A stretch of DNA of 64,000 nucleotides, taken from assembly GCF_038502225.1 (NCBI RefSeq), contig NC_091300.1, forward strand, positions 43,655,532 to 43,719,531, given 5' to 3'. Every line of letters begins with the position of its first letter. The first letter of the stretch is position 1. Source of the stretch: Cherax quadricarinatus. Its lineage: Eukaryota; Arthropoda; Malacostraca; Decapoda; Parastacidae. Made by a program: the position numbers and the translations under genes. The notes under the pieces were generated by a model. The model was not told the origin of the DNA and did not search any database. It worked only from the letters and a program-made list of their open reading frames with translations. Shown piece by piece: positions 8,772-18,650 of this stretch.

Positions 8772-10945
8772 AAAAACAGAGTAGGGGAGTTAGTAGATGG
8801 AGAGAGGGAGGCTTTGGGTAGATGGCGAGAATATTTTGAGGAACTAAGGGAGGCGGTAATTTCATGCACTGGACAAAGGGGTATACCATCTTTTAGGAGT
8901 GAAGAAGAACAGGATGTGAGTGTGGGGGAGGTGCATGAGGCATTACGTAGAATGAAAGGGGGTAAAGCAGCTGGAACTGACGGGATCATGACAGAAGTGT
9001 TAGAAGCAGGGGGGGGGGATATAGTGTTTGAGTGATTGGTATTTTTGTTTAATAAATGTATGAAAGAGGGGAAGGTACCTAGAGATTGGTGGAGAGCATG
9101 TATAGTCCCTTTATATAAAGGGAAGGGGGACAAAAGAGATTGTAAAAATTATAGAGGAATAAGTTTACTGAGTATACCAGGAAAAGCGTACGGTAGGGTT
9201 ATAATTGAAAGAATTAGAGGTAAGACAGAATGTAGGATTGTGGATGAGCAAGAAGGTTTTAGAGTAGGTAGGGGATGTGTAGATCAAGTGTTTACATTAA
9301 AGCATATATGTGAACAGTATTTAGATAAAGGTAGGGAAGTTTGTATTACATTTATGGATTTAGAAAAGGCATATGATAGAGTGGACAGGGGCGCAATGTG
9401 GCAGATGTTGCAAGTATATGGAATAGGTGGTAAGTTACTAAATGCTGTAAAGAGTTTTTATGAGGATAGTGAGGCTCAAGTTAGGGTGTGTAGAAGAGAG
9501 GGAGACTACTTCCCGGTAAAAGTAGGTCTTAGACAGGGATGTGTAATGTCACCATGGTTGTTTAATATATTTATAGTTGGGGTTGTAAAAGAAGTAAATG
9601 TTAGGGTGTTTGCGAGAGGGGTGGGATTAAATTATGGGGAATCAAATACAAAATGGGAACTGACACAGTTGCTTTTTGCTGATGATACTGTGCTTATGGG
9701 AGATTCTAAAGAAAAATTGCAAAGGTTAGTGGATGAGTTTGGGAGTGTGTGTAAAGGTAGAAAGTTGAAAGTGAACATAGAAAAGAGTAAGGTGATGAGG
9801 GTATCAAATGATTTAGATAAAGAAAAATTGGATATCAAATTGGGGAGGAGGAGTATGGAAGAAGTGAATATTTTCAGATACTACTTGGGAGTTGACGTGT
9901 TGCCGGATGGATTTATGTTGCCGGATGGATTTATGAAGGATGAGGTTAATCATAGAATTGATGAAGGAAAAAAGGTGAGTGGTGCATTGAGGTTTATGCG
10001 GAGACAAAAAAACATTATCTATGGAGGCAAAGAAGGGAATGTATGAAAGTACAGTAGTACCAACAGTCTTATATGGGTGTGAAGCTTGGGTTGTGAATGC
10101 AGCAGTGAGGAGGCGGTTGGAGGCAGTGGAGATGTCCTGTCTAAGGGCAATGTGTGGTGTAAATATTAAGCAGAAAATTCGGAGTGTGGAAATTAGGAGA
10201 AGGTGTGGAGTTAATAAAAGTATTACTCAGAGGGCTGAAGAGGGGTTGTTGAGGTGGTTTGGTCATTTAGAGAGAATGGATCAAAGCAGAATGACATGGA
10301 GAGCATTTAAATCCGTAGGGGAAGGAAGGCAGGGTAGGGGTCGTCCTTGAAAAGGTTGGAAGGAAGGGCTAAGGGAGGTTTTGTGGGTGAGGGACTTCCA
10401 GCAGGCGTGCGTGAGCATGTTCGATAGGAGTGAATGGAGACGAATGGTATTTGGGATCTAACGATCTGTTGGAGTGTGAGCAGGGTAATATTTAGTGAAG
10501 GGATTCAGAAAAAATGGTTATTTTTATATAGCCGGACTTGAGTCCTGGAAATGGGAAGTACAGGTACAATGCCTGCACTCTAAAGGAGGGGTTCGGGATA
10601 TTGACAGTTTGGAGGGATATGTTGTGTATCTTTATACGTATATGCTTCTAAGCTGTTGTGTTCTGAGCACCTCTGCAAAAACAGTGATTATGTGTGAGTG
10701 AGGTGAAAGATTTGAATGACGATGAAAGTATTTTCTTTTTGGGGATTTTCTTTCTTTTTGGGTCAACCTGCCTTGGTGGGAGACGGCCGACTTGTTATAA
10801 AAAAAAAAAAAAATCTATTCTCTCATATCTAGGCCAAAATTTGTAGCTCACGGCTTATCTGAGTGAGCCGACCTCATGACAGAATTAAGGAAGGGACCTT
10901 GGACTTAATGCCATAGTTTTACATGATGGGCACTGACAGGGTTAA

Positions 10946-11126
10946 ATAAAAATTGGTAAATATACATTAACCTAAAGAAACATAACTAACCAAAAATTAC
11001 AAATTTTAAATTTTGGTCTAATATAAGAATGGGCATAAATGCACACATGCATATTCAGGAAAAAAGTGAACACCCAAATGTTAATTTTCCAAATTAATCT
11101 TATTACACATAGATGAAACTTATTAC
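10946..11126. other. Unassigned AT-rich spacer
   Basis: Lies between the right TTAA of the old composite MITE and an exon-like segment read on the minus strand. No frame or repeat recognised. Confidence 0.4.
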
Positions 11127-11208
11127 CTTGCCGATTTCTAGTGATCTTCGGTTTTTCTTGTTTAACAACATATCTCTCATGAGGCCAACAATTATAGATG
11201 CTGTAGAT
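11127..11208 (-). CDS. Candidate internal exon, unknown gene
   Basis: On the minus strand an 82 bp segment is preceded by CCATTTCTTTCTTTCAG, a good polypyrimidine acceptor, and followed by GTAATAAG. Two frames stay open: STASIIVGLMRDMLLNKKNR... (if the upstream exon leaves two bases) and IYSIYNCWPHERYVVKQEKP... (phase 0). I recognise neither. It lies in one of the few transposon-free stretches and on the same strand as the esterase exons, but it may belong to another gene. Transcript data would settle both reality and frame. Confidence 0.35.
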
Positions 11209-11317
11209 CTGAAAGAAAGAAATGGGAGATGTAATACATTAACAGAATATGTGTTAATACATGCTAACTTGACTTTTAACAAAAGTATACAAAAGGGATG
11301 AAGCCTAAATTCAGCTA

Positions 11318-12445
11318 CAGTGGACCCTTGGTTTCTCTTGAGTCTTGGTTATCATGAATTTTGGTTATCGGCAACTCTTTTCGTGAAAATACAGGCTTGG
11401 TTTTCGTGATGCCCCTTGGATTTCGGCAGTGGTACGGTACGTATCCCAGGGTCCCGTGCACACAAAGCCTACCACAGATGCACTCAGTGCCAGTTTGGCA
11501 TTGTTTATCGGCGCATGAACATTGCACCCTGCATTCATACAAAACATTTTGCAATAAGCCAGCGTTTTTTGTGCTTGCAACTGCTAAATAAGCCACCATG
11601 GGCCAAAAGAAAGCTCCTAGTGCCAGTCCTATGGTAAAAAAGGCGAGAAACAAGATAGAATTCAAGAAAAAACTCGTAGCAAAGTACCGAAGTGGAGAAG
11701 GAAGACAGAGGGGAGAATGTGCCTTCTTCAGTGATTCTACGATATGTACAATACTAAAGCAGCAGGAGTTAATAAAGGCTATAGCACCAGCCAGCGATAA
11801 AGTGTAGCATTAACAGTTAGGCAATTAAGCGATAGAAAAAGGATGACACAAAACTTAACTCCTCCAATGTTACTGGAGGAATGTAGAACCACTGACAAGA
11901 CTGCCACGCCACCACCACTATATGGCTTACGCTGCCAGTGGCCTTGATAACCCAACAACAACAACAAAACCATCACTAGTCATACGTAATGACATATTTT
12001 ATGCATTCTAGAGTACATCATGTTTCCATGTTATTAATATTGTTTATGTCATATTAGATGAACTCTGATAGATAAGTAAGCTGTAGAGTTGACATTAGCA
12101 TCATACTTAAGCATTTTGTTCCATCTCCAAACAATAAACTTGCCTCCCTCTCCCCTCCTCCCTGTCTTCCATACACCAACAAGAGTCTTCAATAAAGGTA
12201 AGTGTGATGTTAAATGTTAATTTATACATTTTTTAGTGCTTTATATTGATTTGTCATTCTTTTCTAGATGTAAATCTATATATAATCTCTAAAAAAATTA
12301 TTGTTTGTTTATACTTTTGGGTGTCTGGAACAGACTAATTGGATTTACATTATTTCTTATGGGGAAAATGATTTTGGTATTCGTGAATTTTGGTTATTGG
12401 CAGACTCTCTGCAAAGGATTAATCATGAAAACCAAGGGTCCACTG
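11318..12445 (+). mobile_element. Tigger/pogo-type deletion derivative
   Basis: TA-flanked (11316-11317 and 12446-12447) with terminal repeats CAGTGGACCCTTGG and CCAAGGGTCCACTG. It keeps the leader, the transposase N-terminus (11598-11807) and the 3' end with CAATAAAGGTAAGTGTGATG, but the DDE catalytic part is deleted. Tc1/mariner-superfamily members duplicate TA on insertion, as seen here. Confidence 0.85.
11598..11807 (+). pseudogene. Tigger transposase N-terminal fragment (HTH region)
   Basis: Starts at ATG 11598 after the Kozak-like GCCACC and reads MGQKKAPSASPMVKKARN, then a basic helix-rich stretch (FKKKLVAKYRSGEG) as in the psq-type helix-turn-helix of Tigger/CENP-B-like transposases, and ends after 69 codons. 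Full relatives are several hundred residues longer with a DDE domain, which is absent here. It shares its start (MGPKKASSANPVVK) with the element at 16137-18913. Confidence 0.7.
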
Positions 12446-12491
12446 TATTTCCAGTCCTTTCAAAATCAACTCTAATATGGTCTCTGTGTGT

Positions 12492-13186
12492 ACAATGTTC
12501 GATTTTTACCAATGTTCAGGAGTAAACAAATTACACCACACATCCAATACACGTCAACTGGGGAGTCTAATATTCTTTCACTAGTGCACTGATATTATTT
12601 ATACCATTTTTACATTAATGCAGTAGTCTGTATAACAGTAAATTTTGTATTTTTTTTTTGTATGAATAAAAAATAAAAATAGAAAGCAATAGTAATATAA
12701 GAGGGGCCTAGAGATGTGACTAATGAACAGAGGATATGTTATTTTAGTGCCAAGAATGTCTACATTGTTTATTCTGGACCCTATTTTGAAATTGGCGTCT
12801 TTTTTAATTTGCGTGAAATTAGCCAAATTGCCAATTTCTGACCACTTTACTGGGTAGTTCAAATCGGTAAATCGGCTGTTTCTTGTACTCAACTCATAGA
12901 AAAAATGGAGTTCTAAAGAAACAGCTATGAGTTTGGTCAACTGGAATAATGGAATTGGCCAAAAACGGCTCAAAGTTGGCGAAATTGCCGATGCGTATAT
13001 GTCGTCGAGACCTCTAACTTCGCGGGAACATAATTCCATGAGTTTTTGACCAAATTTCGTACTTTTGGTGTCATTACCATCGGGAAAAGATTCTCTATCA
13101 TTTCATAAGAAAAAATAATTTTTTTTCCCAAAAATTTGTTGACATAGAATGACAGTTTCAAAAAGGGGCCTGCGACAGTCAAAGGG
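12492..13186 (+). mobile_element. piggyBac-type MITE, 3' two-thirds
   Basis: Matches the body and right end of the MITEs at 1571 and 23893 from GTTCGATTTTTACCAATGTT to GACAGTCAAAGGG before TTAA 13187-13190. The left third is missing; its left border beside the Tigger element is unclear. Confidence 0.7.
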
Positions 13187-13194
13187 TTAAAAAC

Positions 13195-13335
13195 CACTTG
13201 CCTCCAGTTACTCAGATCTAACACACACTCAGAAGCCTACTGGATGCTTCAGTTCCTAGCACTCAAAACCTCCTTTACCTCTCTCCTTCCTACTGTTTCT
13301 CTTGCTATCCTATTATTTTTCCTTTTTAAATGGTC
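13195..13335 (-). mobile_element. Degenerate RTE-like LINE fragment
   Basis: Weak match on the minus strand to the end of RTE ORF2 (AAAACCTCCTTTACC and ACTCAGATCTAACACAC-type stretches). Very diverged; borders approximate. Confidence 0.35.
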
Positions 13336-13344
13336 AAACTCCTA

Positions 13345-13774
13345 CCTGAAGGGTGTCCCTGAGGTTAGTGCCAGTAACAACCTGGTTGATCATGCCCTGA
13401 GATACCAGGCATTCTGGTAGATCAGGGCTTGATCAACCATGTTGTTACTACTGGCTGCATGCAATCCAACATATGAACCACAGCCCAGTTGGTCGGGTAC
13501 TGTGAGTATCTGTCCAGCTCCCTCCTTGGAGACAACTAGTGGTATACCGGTAATCCGCCATTAAGTATGCTGTGAGGCAGTCGAGTCTTGGGCCCCTGAC
13601 ACTTATTGTGTGGTCTCCTAGTGTACTCACAGCAATCCTGCTTTTCACTGGGGGGATGTTGCAACACCTGCAATTCTGTGTGGATATTTTTGACTACTTC
13701 TCAGAGGATTTCCCAGGTGTAAGTTATGATGCATCTTTCTCAACTGTGTTCCAAGGAGTACAGGTCAAGGGACA
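13345..13774 (-). mobile_element. CR1-like LINE 3' fragment, piece 1
   Basis: Minus-strand copy of the CR1 3' coding end. The homologue at 48467 reads RDHTISVRGPRLFN and ends SLVDQALIHQEAW; here the matching CTTATTGTGTGGTCTCCTAG and TTGATCAAGCCCTGAT-type stretches are decayed by many stops. It is cut at TTAA 13775-13778 by the composite piggyBac and resumes at 25062. Confidence 0.8.
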
Positions 13775-16002
13775 TTAACCCTTTCAGGGTTCGTGCCATA
13801 GATCTACGGCTTTCCGTTCAGGGTCCAAACCGTAGATCTACGCCAAAATTCTAGCGGCGTCATATTTAGCGTGAAAACGCTGGTAGGCCTACATGTGAGA
13901 GAACGGATCTGTGTGGTGTGTGTGAGCCATAAACAAAATTCTAGGCACCCGCATAGCATTGTGGGAATGCCGGCTCAGTTACCTTTGTTCACCATGCCTT
14001 GTCTCAAGGCAGCTCTCACACCAAGGAAAATTGGGACTCTCCTCTTTCTATCTGATAGTTCTGACTCTGATGGAAGTGGAAATGAAGACGAATTCTTTGG
14101 CTTTGATCAGTTAGTGACTGAAAGTAATGACCAGGATATTGATAATAGTGCAGAAAACCCTGACGATCCTCAACCTTCTACCTCTGGTGTGGGCACTCCT
14201 CAGTCATGGTCAGTTGTACCTCATCGCAAGAGAAAACTATTATTTTCGCGTGGCCAGGCCTCTGACTTCAGTAATGATGATGATAGTGATGTGGATTGTG
14301 ATTTTATTCCTCTTGATGATCATTCGAGTAGTGATAGTGAGGAAACATATTCACCAGTTAAGCGCTGGTACATACGCCGCCGCATGCGCTCGGGTAGTGT
14401 AGCCTATGCAGTGCCAAGGGGATGGAGTACATCCCGGAGTACATCCTGTGGCCCTACACCAGGAATAGACAGTGAAAGTGAGGATGATGTGGCTACACTT
14501 GGCATGGATAGACCACGGGCATCAGTAGGTGGTGGTAGTGGTGATGGTTGTGCCACGGCCATGTGTGACTCACAAACCCAGGCTGGGACCCACGCTGCTG
14601 ACTCCTCAGTTCAAGGACAAAGCGGAGCGTCAGCCACCAGCCCACCACAACTACAACTACCAGCACAACCATCCTATGATGTCCAGTATCCACCAGCAAA
14701 CCGTATCTGGGATTGGCAGCAAAATCCCAATTTTGTTCCCAAGCCCCACCACTTTGATGACTCTCAAAGTGGAATTCTACCTACTTGTCCCCTTGGAACC
14801 ACAGCCAATGAACTGGAATTTTTTTAAATATTTTTTGACCAGCCCTTGATGGAAACTATTGTCAGGGAAAGTAACAAGTATTTTGAGTACACCATGGTAA
14901 ATACGATCATATCACCACAGTCAAGACTACACCGGTGGAAAGAGATGACTGTTGCAGGAATGTATTTGCTTTTTGCAACAATAATGCTTATGCCTCATGT
15001 CTATAAGCATAATATAGAAGCATACTGGTTCACAGATTGGCTAATTTCTACCCCGGTCTTCAGTGAAATCATCCCAGTGAACAGGTTAATCTTACTGTTA
15101 CATATGTTTCACTTCTCTGACAAAACCAGGCCTGACAGAAGTGACAGGTTATACAAGATATGAAATGTTTTTATGTATCTGAAAGAAAAGTTCAACATGT
15201 ACTTTTATCCATTCAAGAATCTTGTACTTGACGATTCCTTGATTTTGTTCAAACACTATATACTGAGCAAGAGGAAATGCTTTGGTATAAAAATGTTTGT
15301 GCTCTATGACTGTGACAGTGGCCTGGTATTGGATATTGTTGTATACATGGGAAGTAAAACATTGAAAGATACCAGGAAGCTATTGGGTATCTCAGGTGAC
15401 GTAGTGAGAAGCATGATGGCACTTTATCTTGGTAAGAGGTATACATTATATACCAATAACTGGTACACAAGCCCATTACTCAGTGATTTCTTGCGAGTGA
15501 ACAAGATAGATGTGTGTGGCACAGTGCGCTCTAATCGTAAATATATGCCCAGGTTAAACGCAGGTGCTCGTGGAGACAAGGTGCAGGTGTTTACTGCCAA
15601 TGACATCATGGCATTACGGTGGCATGACAAATGAGATGCCACACTGTTGACAACCATTCACCATAACGAAATGCAAGACAGTGGCAGAGTTGATAGAATC
15701 ACTAATGAACATATTCAAAAACCAGTGACAGTGATTGATTATACACAAAACATGCGTTTGGTTGACAAATGTGACATGCAGATTGGCTTTGCTGATTGTA
15801 TTCGTAAGAGTTACAAGTGGTACATGAAACTTTTCGTCCATCTCATGGACATTTCAATGCTCAATGCATATATGTACCAAGTGAAGACTGGCAACAGACC
15901 ACCGTATGGTGAATTTTGTTTGTCTGTTGTCAGACAACTCATAATGAAGTACAGTGGACCCTCGAATTTAGTAGTGCATTTTCTGCATTCAAAACTATTT
16001 GT

Positions 16003-16094
16003 TTTTAATATATATATATTTTTTTTTTATTATTATCACACTGGCCGATTCCCACCAAGGCAGGGTGGCCCGAAAAAGAAAAACTTTCACCAAG
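16003..16094 (-). mobile_element. RTE-like LINE 3' tail insert with target duplication
   Basis: 92 bp consisting only of the RTE terminal sequence on the minus strand (hairpin CCCACCAAGGCAGGGTGG, tail ATAATAAAAAAAA), flanked by a 12 bp duplication AAAACTATTTGT (15991-16002 and 16095-16106). This is an extremely 5'-truncated retrotransposition. Confidence 0.85.
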
Positions 16095-16474
16095 AAAACT
16101 ATTTGTATTATCTATAAAATGTATGTTTTGTTAATACAGTGGACCCTCGCATATCGTTGGCATCACATAACGTTAAATCCGCATACCAATACATTTTATC
16201 ACTAAAATTTTGCCTCTCATACCGCTAAAAAACTCGCTCAACGCTATTCGTCCGAGAGGAGTCTAATGTGCAGCCTGAGCCAGCCTCACATGTTCCGCCG
16301 GTGGCATTGTTTACAAGCCAGCCTCCGCGGAAACATCCAAGCATACAATCGGAACATTTCATATTATTACAGCGTTTCTGGTGATTTCATCTGTAAAATA
16401 AGTGACCATGGGCCCCAAGAAAGCTTCTAGTGCTAACCCTGTGGTAAAAAGGGTGAGAAATACTATCATACCAC

Positions 16475-17340
16475 AGTCAGCTGCTGCTGCGCCACAGTCA
16501 GCTGTTGCTGGACCAGTCAGCTGTTGCTGGATCAGTCAGCTGCTGCTGCACCATGATCAGCTGTTGCTGTACCAGTCAGCTGCTGCTGCACCATGATCAG
16601 CTGTTGCTGGACCAGTCAGCTGTTGCTGGATCAGTCAGCTGCTTCTGCACCACGATCAGCTGTTGCTGGACCAGTTGGCTGTTGCTGGATCAGTCAGCTG
16701 CTTCTGCACCACGATCAGCTGTTGCTGGACCAGTCAGCTGTTGCTGGATCAGTCAGTTGCTGCTGCACCATGATCAGCTGTTGCTGGATCAGTCAGCTGC
16801 TGCTGCACCACCATCAGCTGTTGCTGGATCAGTCAGCTGCTGCTGCACCACGATCAGCTGTTGCTGGACCAGTCAGCTGCTGCTGCACCACGATCAGCTG
16901 TTGCTGGACCAGTCAGCTGTTGCTGGTTCAGTCCGCTGCTGCTGCACCACGATCAGCTGTTGCTGGACCAGTCAGCTGTTGCTGGATCAGTCAGCTGCTG
17001 CTACACCACGATCAGCTGTTGCTGGACCAGTCAGCTGTTGCTGCACCATGATCAGCTATTGCTGGACCAGTCAGCTGTTCCTGGATCAGTCAGCTGCTGC
17101 TGCACCACGATCAGCTGTTGCTGAACCAGTCAGCTGTTGCTGGATCAGTCAGCTGCTGCTGCACCATGTTCAGCTGTTGCTGGACCAGTCAGCTGTTGCT
17201 GGACTAGTCAGCTGTTGCTGGACCAGTCAGCTGTTGCTGGACCAGTCAGCTGTTGCTGGATCATGGTCAGCTGCTGCTGGATCACGGTCAGCTGCTGCTG
17301 CACCACGGTCAGCTGCTGTTGCACCACTATCAGCTGTTTC
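16475..17340 (+). repeat. CAGCTG-rich minisatellite, first block
   Basis: Tandem units of 19 and 21 bp alternating between CAGCTGTTGCTGGACCAGT and CAGCTGCTGCTGCACCACGAT types. Open frames crossing it (SAVAGPVSCCW...) are by-products of a repeat lacking common stop triplets, not a protein. It begins directly after the transposase N-terminus. Confidence 0.95.
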
Positions 17341-17571
17341 TGAATATGACTCGTCCCGAATCTGTCCCGAACCTGTCCGTCCAGCCTGAACGCCTGCCTT
17401 GCTGTCATTGTTTACAAGCCAGGGTGGCTGGTTGCATGCATACATTCGATACATTTTGTATTATTCCATTATTTATAGTGCTTGTAACTGCTAAATAAGC
17501 CACCATGGGCCCAAAGAAAGCTTCTAGTGCCAACCCTGTGGTAAAAAGGGGCGATAAATACTATAGTACCA

Positions 17572-17958
17572 CAGTCAGCTGCTGCTGCACCACGGTCAGC
17601 TGTTATTGGACCAGTCAGCTGTTATTGGACCAGTCAGCTGTTGCTGCACCACGGTCAGCTGTTATTGGACCAGTCAGCTGATGCTGCACCACGGTCAGCT
17701 GTTATTGGACCAGTCAGCTGTTGCTGCACCACAGCTGCTGCTGCACCATGGTCAGCTGTTGCTGCACCACAGCTGCTGCTGCACCATGGTCAGCTGTTGC
17801 TGCACAGCTGCTGCTGCACCATGGTCAGCTGTTGCTGCACCACAGCTGATGCTGCACCATGGTCAGCTGTTGCTGCACCACAGCTGCTGCTGCACCATGG
17901 TCAGCTGTTGCTGCACCACAGTCAGCTGTTGTTGTTGCTGCACCACCATCAGCTGTAT
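17572..17958 (+). repeat. CAGCTG-rich minisatellite, second block
   Basis: Units with the cores CAGCTGTTATTGGACCAGT and CACAGCTGCTGCTGCACCA, following a second copy of the transposase start. It is more homogeneous than the first block in its central part, with ~27 bp higher-order units. Confidence 0.9.
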
Positions 17959-18023
17959 TACTCGAAGATGTGGAGGGAGTGTTGTTGGTGTGGCTTAACG
18001 TGAAACAATTACCGAGAAACGAT

Positions 18024-18162
18024 TAACCCCGGAGGGTTTGGCCCCCAGGATATCCCAAGAAAGTCGGTGCATCATTGGGGACTAACTTATTTCCATTGTG
18101 GTCCTTAATCTTGTCCCCCAGGATGCGACCCACAACAGTCAACTAACACCCAGGTGAACAGG
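18024..18162 (-). mobile_element. tRNA-derived SINE fragment inside the Tigger element
   Basis: Matches the 3' half of the SINE at 50759-51022 (CCCCAGGATATCCCAAGAAA, TGGTCCTTAATCTTGTCCCC, GATGCGACCCACAACAGTC). The tRNA-like head is missing. It lies just before the ATG of the remaining C-terminal frame. Confidence 0.8.
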
Positions 18163-18164
18163 AA

Positions 18165-18650
18165 AAAATGCCTGGAACTATTGCTCATATTGGTGAGGTT
18201 AGTGGGGAGGATGTGGAAGAGTTGGTGGAGGAGGACAGTGAAGAACTAACCACTGTTGAGCTGCTAGATCATTTTCAACAGCAAGAGGCCAGACCTGAGG
18301 AAACTGCTCCGGAGGAGGGGAGAGAGAAATTGAGGAAGTTGCCTACTTCAAAGATTAAGGAAATGTGTGCAATGTGGCTTAAAGTGCAAACCTTTATGGA
18401 TGAAAATCACCCTCACACAGCTATTGCAAGCCGTGCTGGTGACTATTACACTGACAATGTTGTGAAACACTTTAGGAAAGTCATAAAGGAACGAGAGGTA
18501 CAGGCCTCTCTGGACAGATATGTTGTGCGACAGAGGTCCAGTGACTCTCAAGCTGGTCCTAGTGGCATTAAAAGAAGAAAGGAAGTAACCCCGGAAAAGG
18601 ACTTGACACCTCAAGTCCTAATGGAAGGGAATTCCCCTTCTAAACACTAA
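18165..18650 (+). pseudogene. Tigger transposase C-terminal remnant
   Basis: An open frame of 160 codons from ATG 18168, MPGTIAHIGEVSGEDVEEL..., containing a helical segment (LPTSKIKEMCAMWLKVQTF) and a basic tail (SGIKRRKEVTPEKD). This resembles the region after the DDE domain in Tigger-like transposases of crustaceans, from my memory of the family. The polyadenylation-type CAATAAAGGTAAGTGT follows at ~18700. Without the DDE core it has no transposase activity. Confidence 0.6.

Larger units (their letters stand above)
6241..10463 (+). pseudogene. Broken ORF2 (APE endonuclease - reverse transcriptase) of RTE copy 2
   Basis: Endonuclease residues are visible (DVLALRETKM, VVGDFNAEVG, SLLDYVLVDKRL) as is the RT core (KAAGTDGI, GLRQGCVMSPWLFNIF, FADDTVLMGDS). 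Breaks compared with copies 3-5 are: TGG to TAG at 6505, a 1-base loss near 6915, TGG to TGA at 7434, the two insertions, loss of ~40 bp after the palindrome, TGG to TGA at 9033, an 18 bp in-frame duplication near 9900 (LPDGFM twice), a frameshift near 10010 and CGA to TGA at 10348. No functional protein is possible. Confidence 0.9.
5834..10813 (+). mobile_element. RTE-like LINE copy 2, decayed and interrupted
   Basis: Starts GGTTGGTAGACAGCAACC (lacking the first bases of the full 5' end), has the common leader, a broken endonuclease-RT frame, the terminal hairpin region TCAACCTGCCTTGGTGG and a poly-A tail at 10801-10813. It is interrupted by a MITE (7456-8527) and a Penelope-like palindrome (8576-8771). 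Its sequence groups with copy 4 (33431-37070) rather than with copies 1, 3 and 5. It inserted into the old MITE at 1104-10941. Confidence 0.9.
1104..10941 (-). mobile_element. Old piggyBac-derived MITE split into pieces by nested insertions
   Basis: TTAA at 1100-1103 and 10942-10945 bounds a ~1.1 kb minus-strand MITE. Its pieces align in order with the less interrupted copy at 43066-44043: 1104-1566, 2639-2765, 5429-5573, 5699-5833 and 10814-10941. The gaps are filled by a MITE (1571-2634), a GGA-bearing piggyBac relative (2770-5424), a fold-back SINE (5574-5698) and an RTE LINE (5834-10813). The right piece matches the start of the MITE at 7456, including the TAGATATGAGAGAATA stretch. No protein is encoded; it would have depended on a transposase acting in trans. 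Confidence 0.75.

Noticed and set aside
13994..15951. A domesticated piggyBac host gene
   Set aside because: Frameshift, stops, missing Asp and intact TTAA-flanked ends show a dead transposon copy, not a conserved gene.
16505..17389. 294-codon frame and overlapping frames rich in SCCW and QLLL
   Set aside because: All three frames stay open because the CAGCTG repeat seldom makes stops; unit lengths of 19 and 21 bp break any single protein.
16475..17958. Regularly spaced repeats as a possible CRISPR array
   Set aside because: Spacers are not unique; it is a minisatellite in an animal transposon.
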